Below, piece after piece: positions 63,581-64,000 of a DNA stretch of 64,000 nt (position 1 is the stretch's first letter; each line of letters opens with the position of its first letter). The DNA is taken from NCBI GenBank assembly GCA_947258565.1, contig CAMYJB010000002.1, positions 62,001 through 126,000 on the forward strand, in the 5' to 3' direction. The notes beneath the pieces are model-generated. The model was not told the origin of the DNA. It did no database searches and saw nothing but the letters and a program-made list of their open reading frames with translations. The position numbers and the translations under genes are program-made. Source of the stretch: an uncultured Woeseiaceae bacterium (GTDB taxonomy: Bacteria > Pseudomonadota > Gammaproteobacteria > Steroidobacterales > Woeseiaceae).

Positions 63581-64000
63581 GTGTTCCCGATCCGAGACGA
63601 CAACCCCCAGATCCTGGTTCCCTACGCCACGTTCGGCATCATAGCCGTCAACACGCTGGTGTGGGTCTTCGTGCAGGGGCTGGGTTCGAATCCGCTGCTG
63701 GCAGGCTCTATCTGCCAGCTGGGGCTGATACCGGGCGAGCTGCTCGGGACCGTACCCGCGGGCGCCCAGGTTCAGCTTGGCGCCAATACCTGGTGCGAAC
63801 TCGGCGGCACCGCGAGCTGGCCGACCGTATTTACGTCGATGTTCATGCATGGCGGGTGGTTCCATATCATCGGCAATATGTGGTTTCTCTGGATCTTCGG
63901 CAACAATGTCGAGGATGCGATGGGGTCCGTGCGCTTCGTGATCTTCTACCTCCTGTGCGGTGTCGCCGCCATCCTTACTACGGCTGGAAGAAACGTTCGC
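63581..64000 (+). CDS. Rhomboid-family intramembrane protease (3' partial)
   Basis: The frame opens at GTG 63581 and runs to the window end (140 codons). It shows a first membrane helix ([20 protein letters not shown]), an extended loop, then [20 protein letters not shown], the conserved rhomboid HxxxN helix, and [20 protein letters not shown]. The catalytic GxSG serine lies beyond the window, so activity cannot be confirmed. The start is inferred by fit to related proteins that begin close to the first helix. Confidence 0.85.
   Translation, partial: MFPIRDDNPQILVPYATFGIIAVNTLVWVFVQGLGSNPLLAGSICQLGLIPGELLGTVPAGAQVQLGANTWCELGGTASWPTVFTSMFMHGGWFHIIGNMWFLWIFGNNVEDAMGSVRFVIFYLLCGVAAILTTAGRNVR

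Overview
The window is high-GC, gene-dense DNA from a bacterium, most likely a facultatively anaerobic, sulfur-associated gammaproteobacterium. This placement is an inference from gene content (RnfABCDGE, SoxYZ, a TsuA-like thiosulfate permease, HemG, a branched-chain 2-oxoacid dehydrogenase operon, c-di-GMP enzymes), not from a marker-gene comparison. I see no tRNA or rRNA gene, no CRISPR array and no intact insertion sequence.

Layout. 1-2.6 kb: end of a DUF2867 SDR protein, a cyclase-fold protein and a DUF3307 membrane protein. 2.7-6.2 kb (minus): a cyclic-nucleotide-binding protein, a geranylgeranyl-reductase-like flavoprotein and a DsrL/GltD-like Fe-S flavoprotein. 6.4-10.1 kb (plus): a complete phosphorelay (hybrid-free PAS kinase, receiver, Hpt, OmpR-type regulator), followed by two hairpins and a strong terminator. 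10.4-25.5 kb (minus): the centrepiece, a tightly overlapping operon korA-korB-(823-aa protein)-rnfB-(1460-aa protein)-rnfC (split)-rnfD-rnfG-rnfE-rnfA-(54-aa CxxC protein). It joins a 2-oxoacid:ferredoxin oxidoreductase to an Rnf ion pump, with two giant proteins that look like pyruvate:ferredoxin oxidoreductases whose thiamine site has decayed. KorA also carries an N-terminal domain resembling the one at the start of phage-type integrases. An FNR-like box lies upstream. 25.9-30.3 kb (plus): a Cys-rich protein, an SGNH hydrolase, and a decayed sox locus in which soxYZ are intact but soxX and soxA are remnants, then a TsuA/YeeE permease and a second cyclic-nucleotide-binding protein.

30.3-44.5 kb: an EF-G paralogue, HemG, a secreted S41 protease, a cyclic-2,3-DPG-synthetase-like P-loop protein coupled to a short class II ribonucleotide reductase, an HPF/RaiA protein, and a five-gene minus-strand operon (DUF3175, phosphoribosyltransferase, site-2 protease with CBS domains, archease, RtcB). 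Together these look like a stress, dormancy or RNA-repair island. 44.6-56.5 kb: surface and signalling genes, including a CX4CH lipoprotein, AlaX, an ABC-type binding protein coupled to a GGDEF/EAL protein, a flippase-like protein, bacteriohemerythrin, a long structured RNA candidate with its own terminator (51.85-52.28 kb, HEARO/omega-RNA-like in my reading), a solute-binding protein, a collagen-like protein with a peptidase S74 tail, and an NHL-repeat membrane protein.

56.5-62.5 kb: a branched-chain amino acid catabolic operon (amino acid dehydrogenase, E1alpha, E1beta, E2, FAH-family hydrolase) divergent from an Lrp-type regulator, with a perfect palindrome in the shared promoter region. 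The window ends with a proline-racemase-family protein carrying an unusual Ser/Thr pair at the catalytic positions, and the start of a rhomboid protease.

Together the genes suggest an organism that moves electrons between 2-oxoacids, ferredoxin and NAD(H) under low oxygen, has recently lost periplasmic SoxXA, and carries extensive second-messenger control. Three genes (soxX, soxA, rnfC) show internal losses; whether these are real or assembly artefacts should be settled first.
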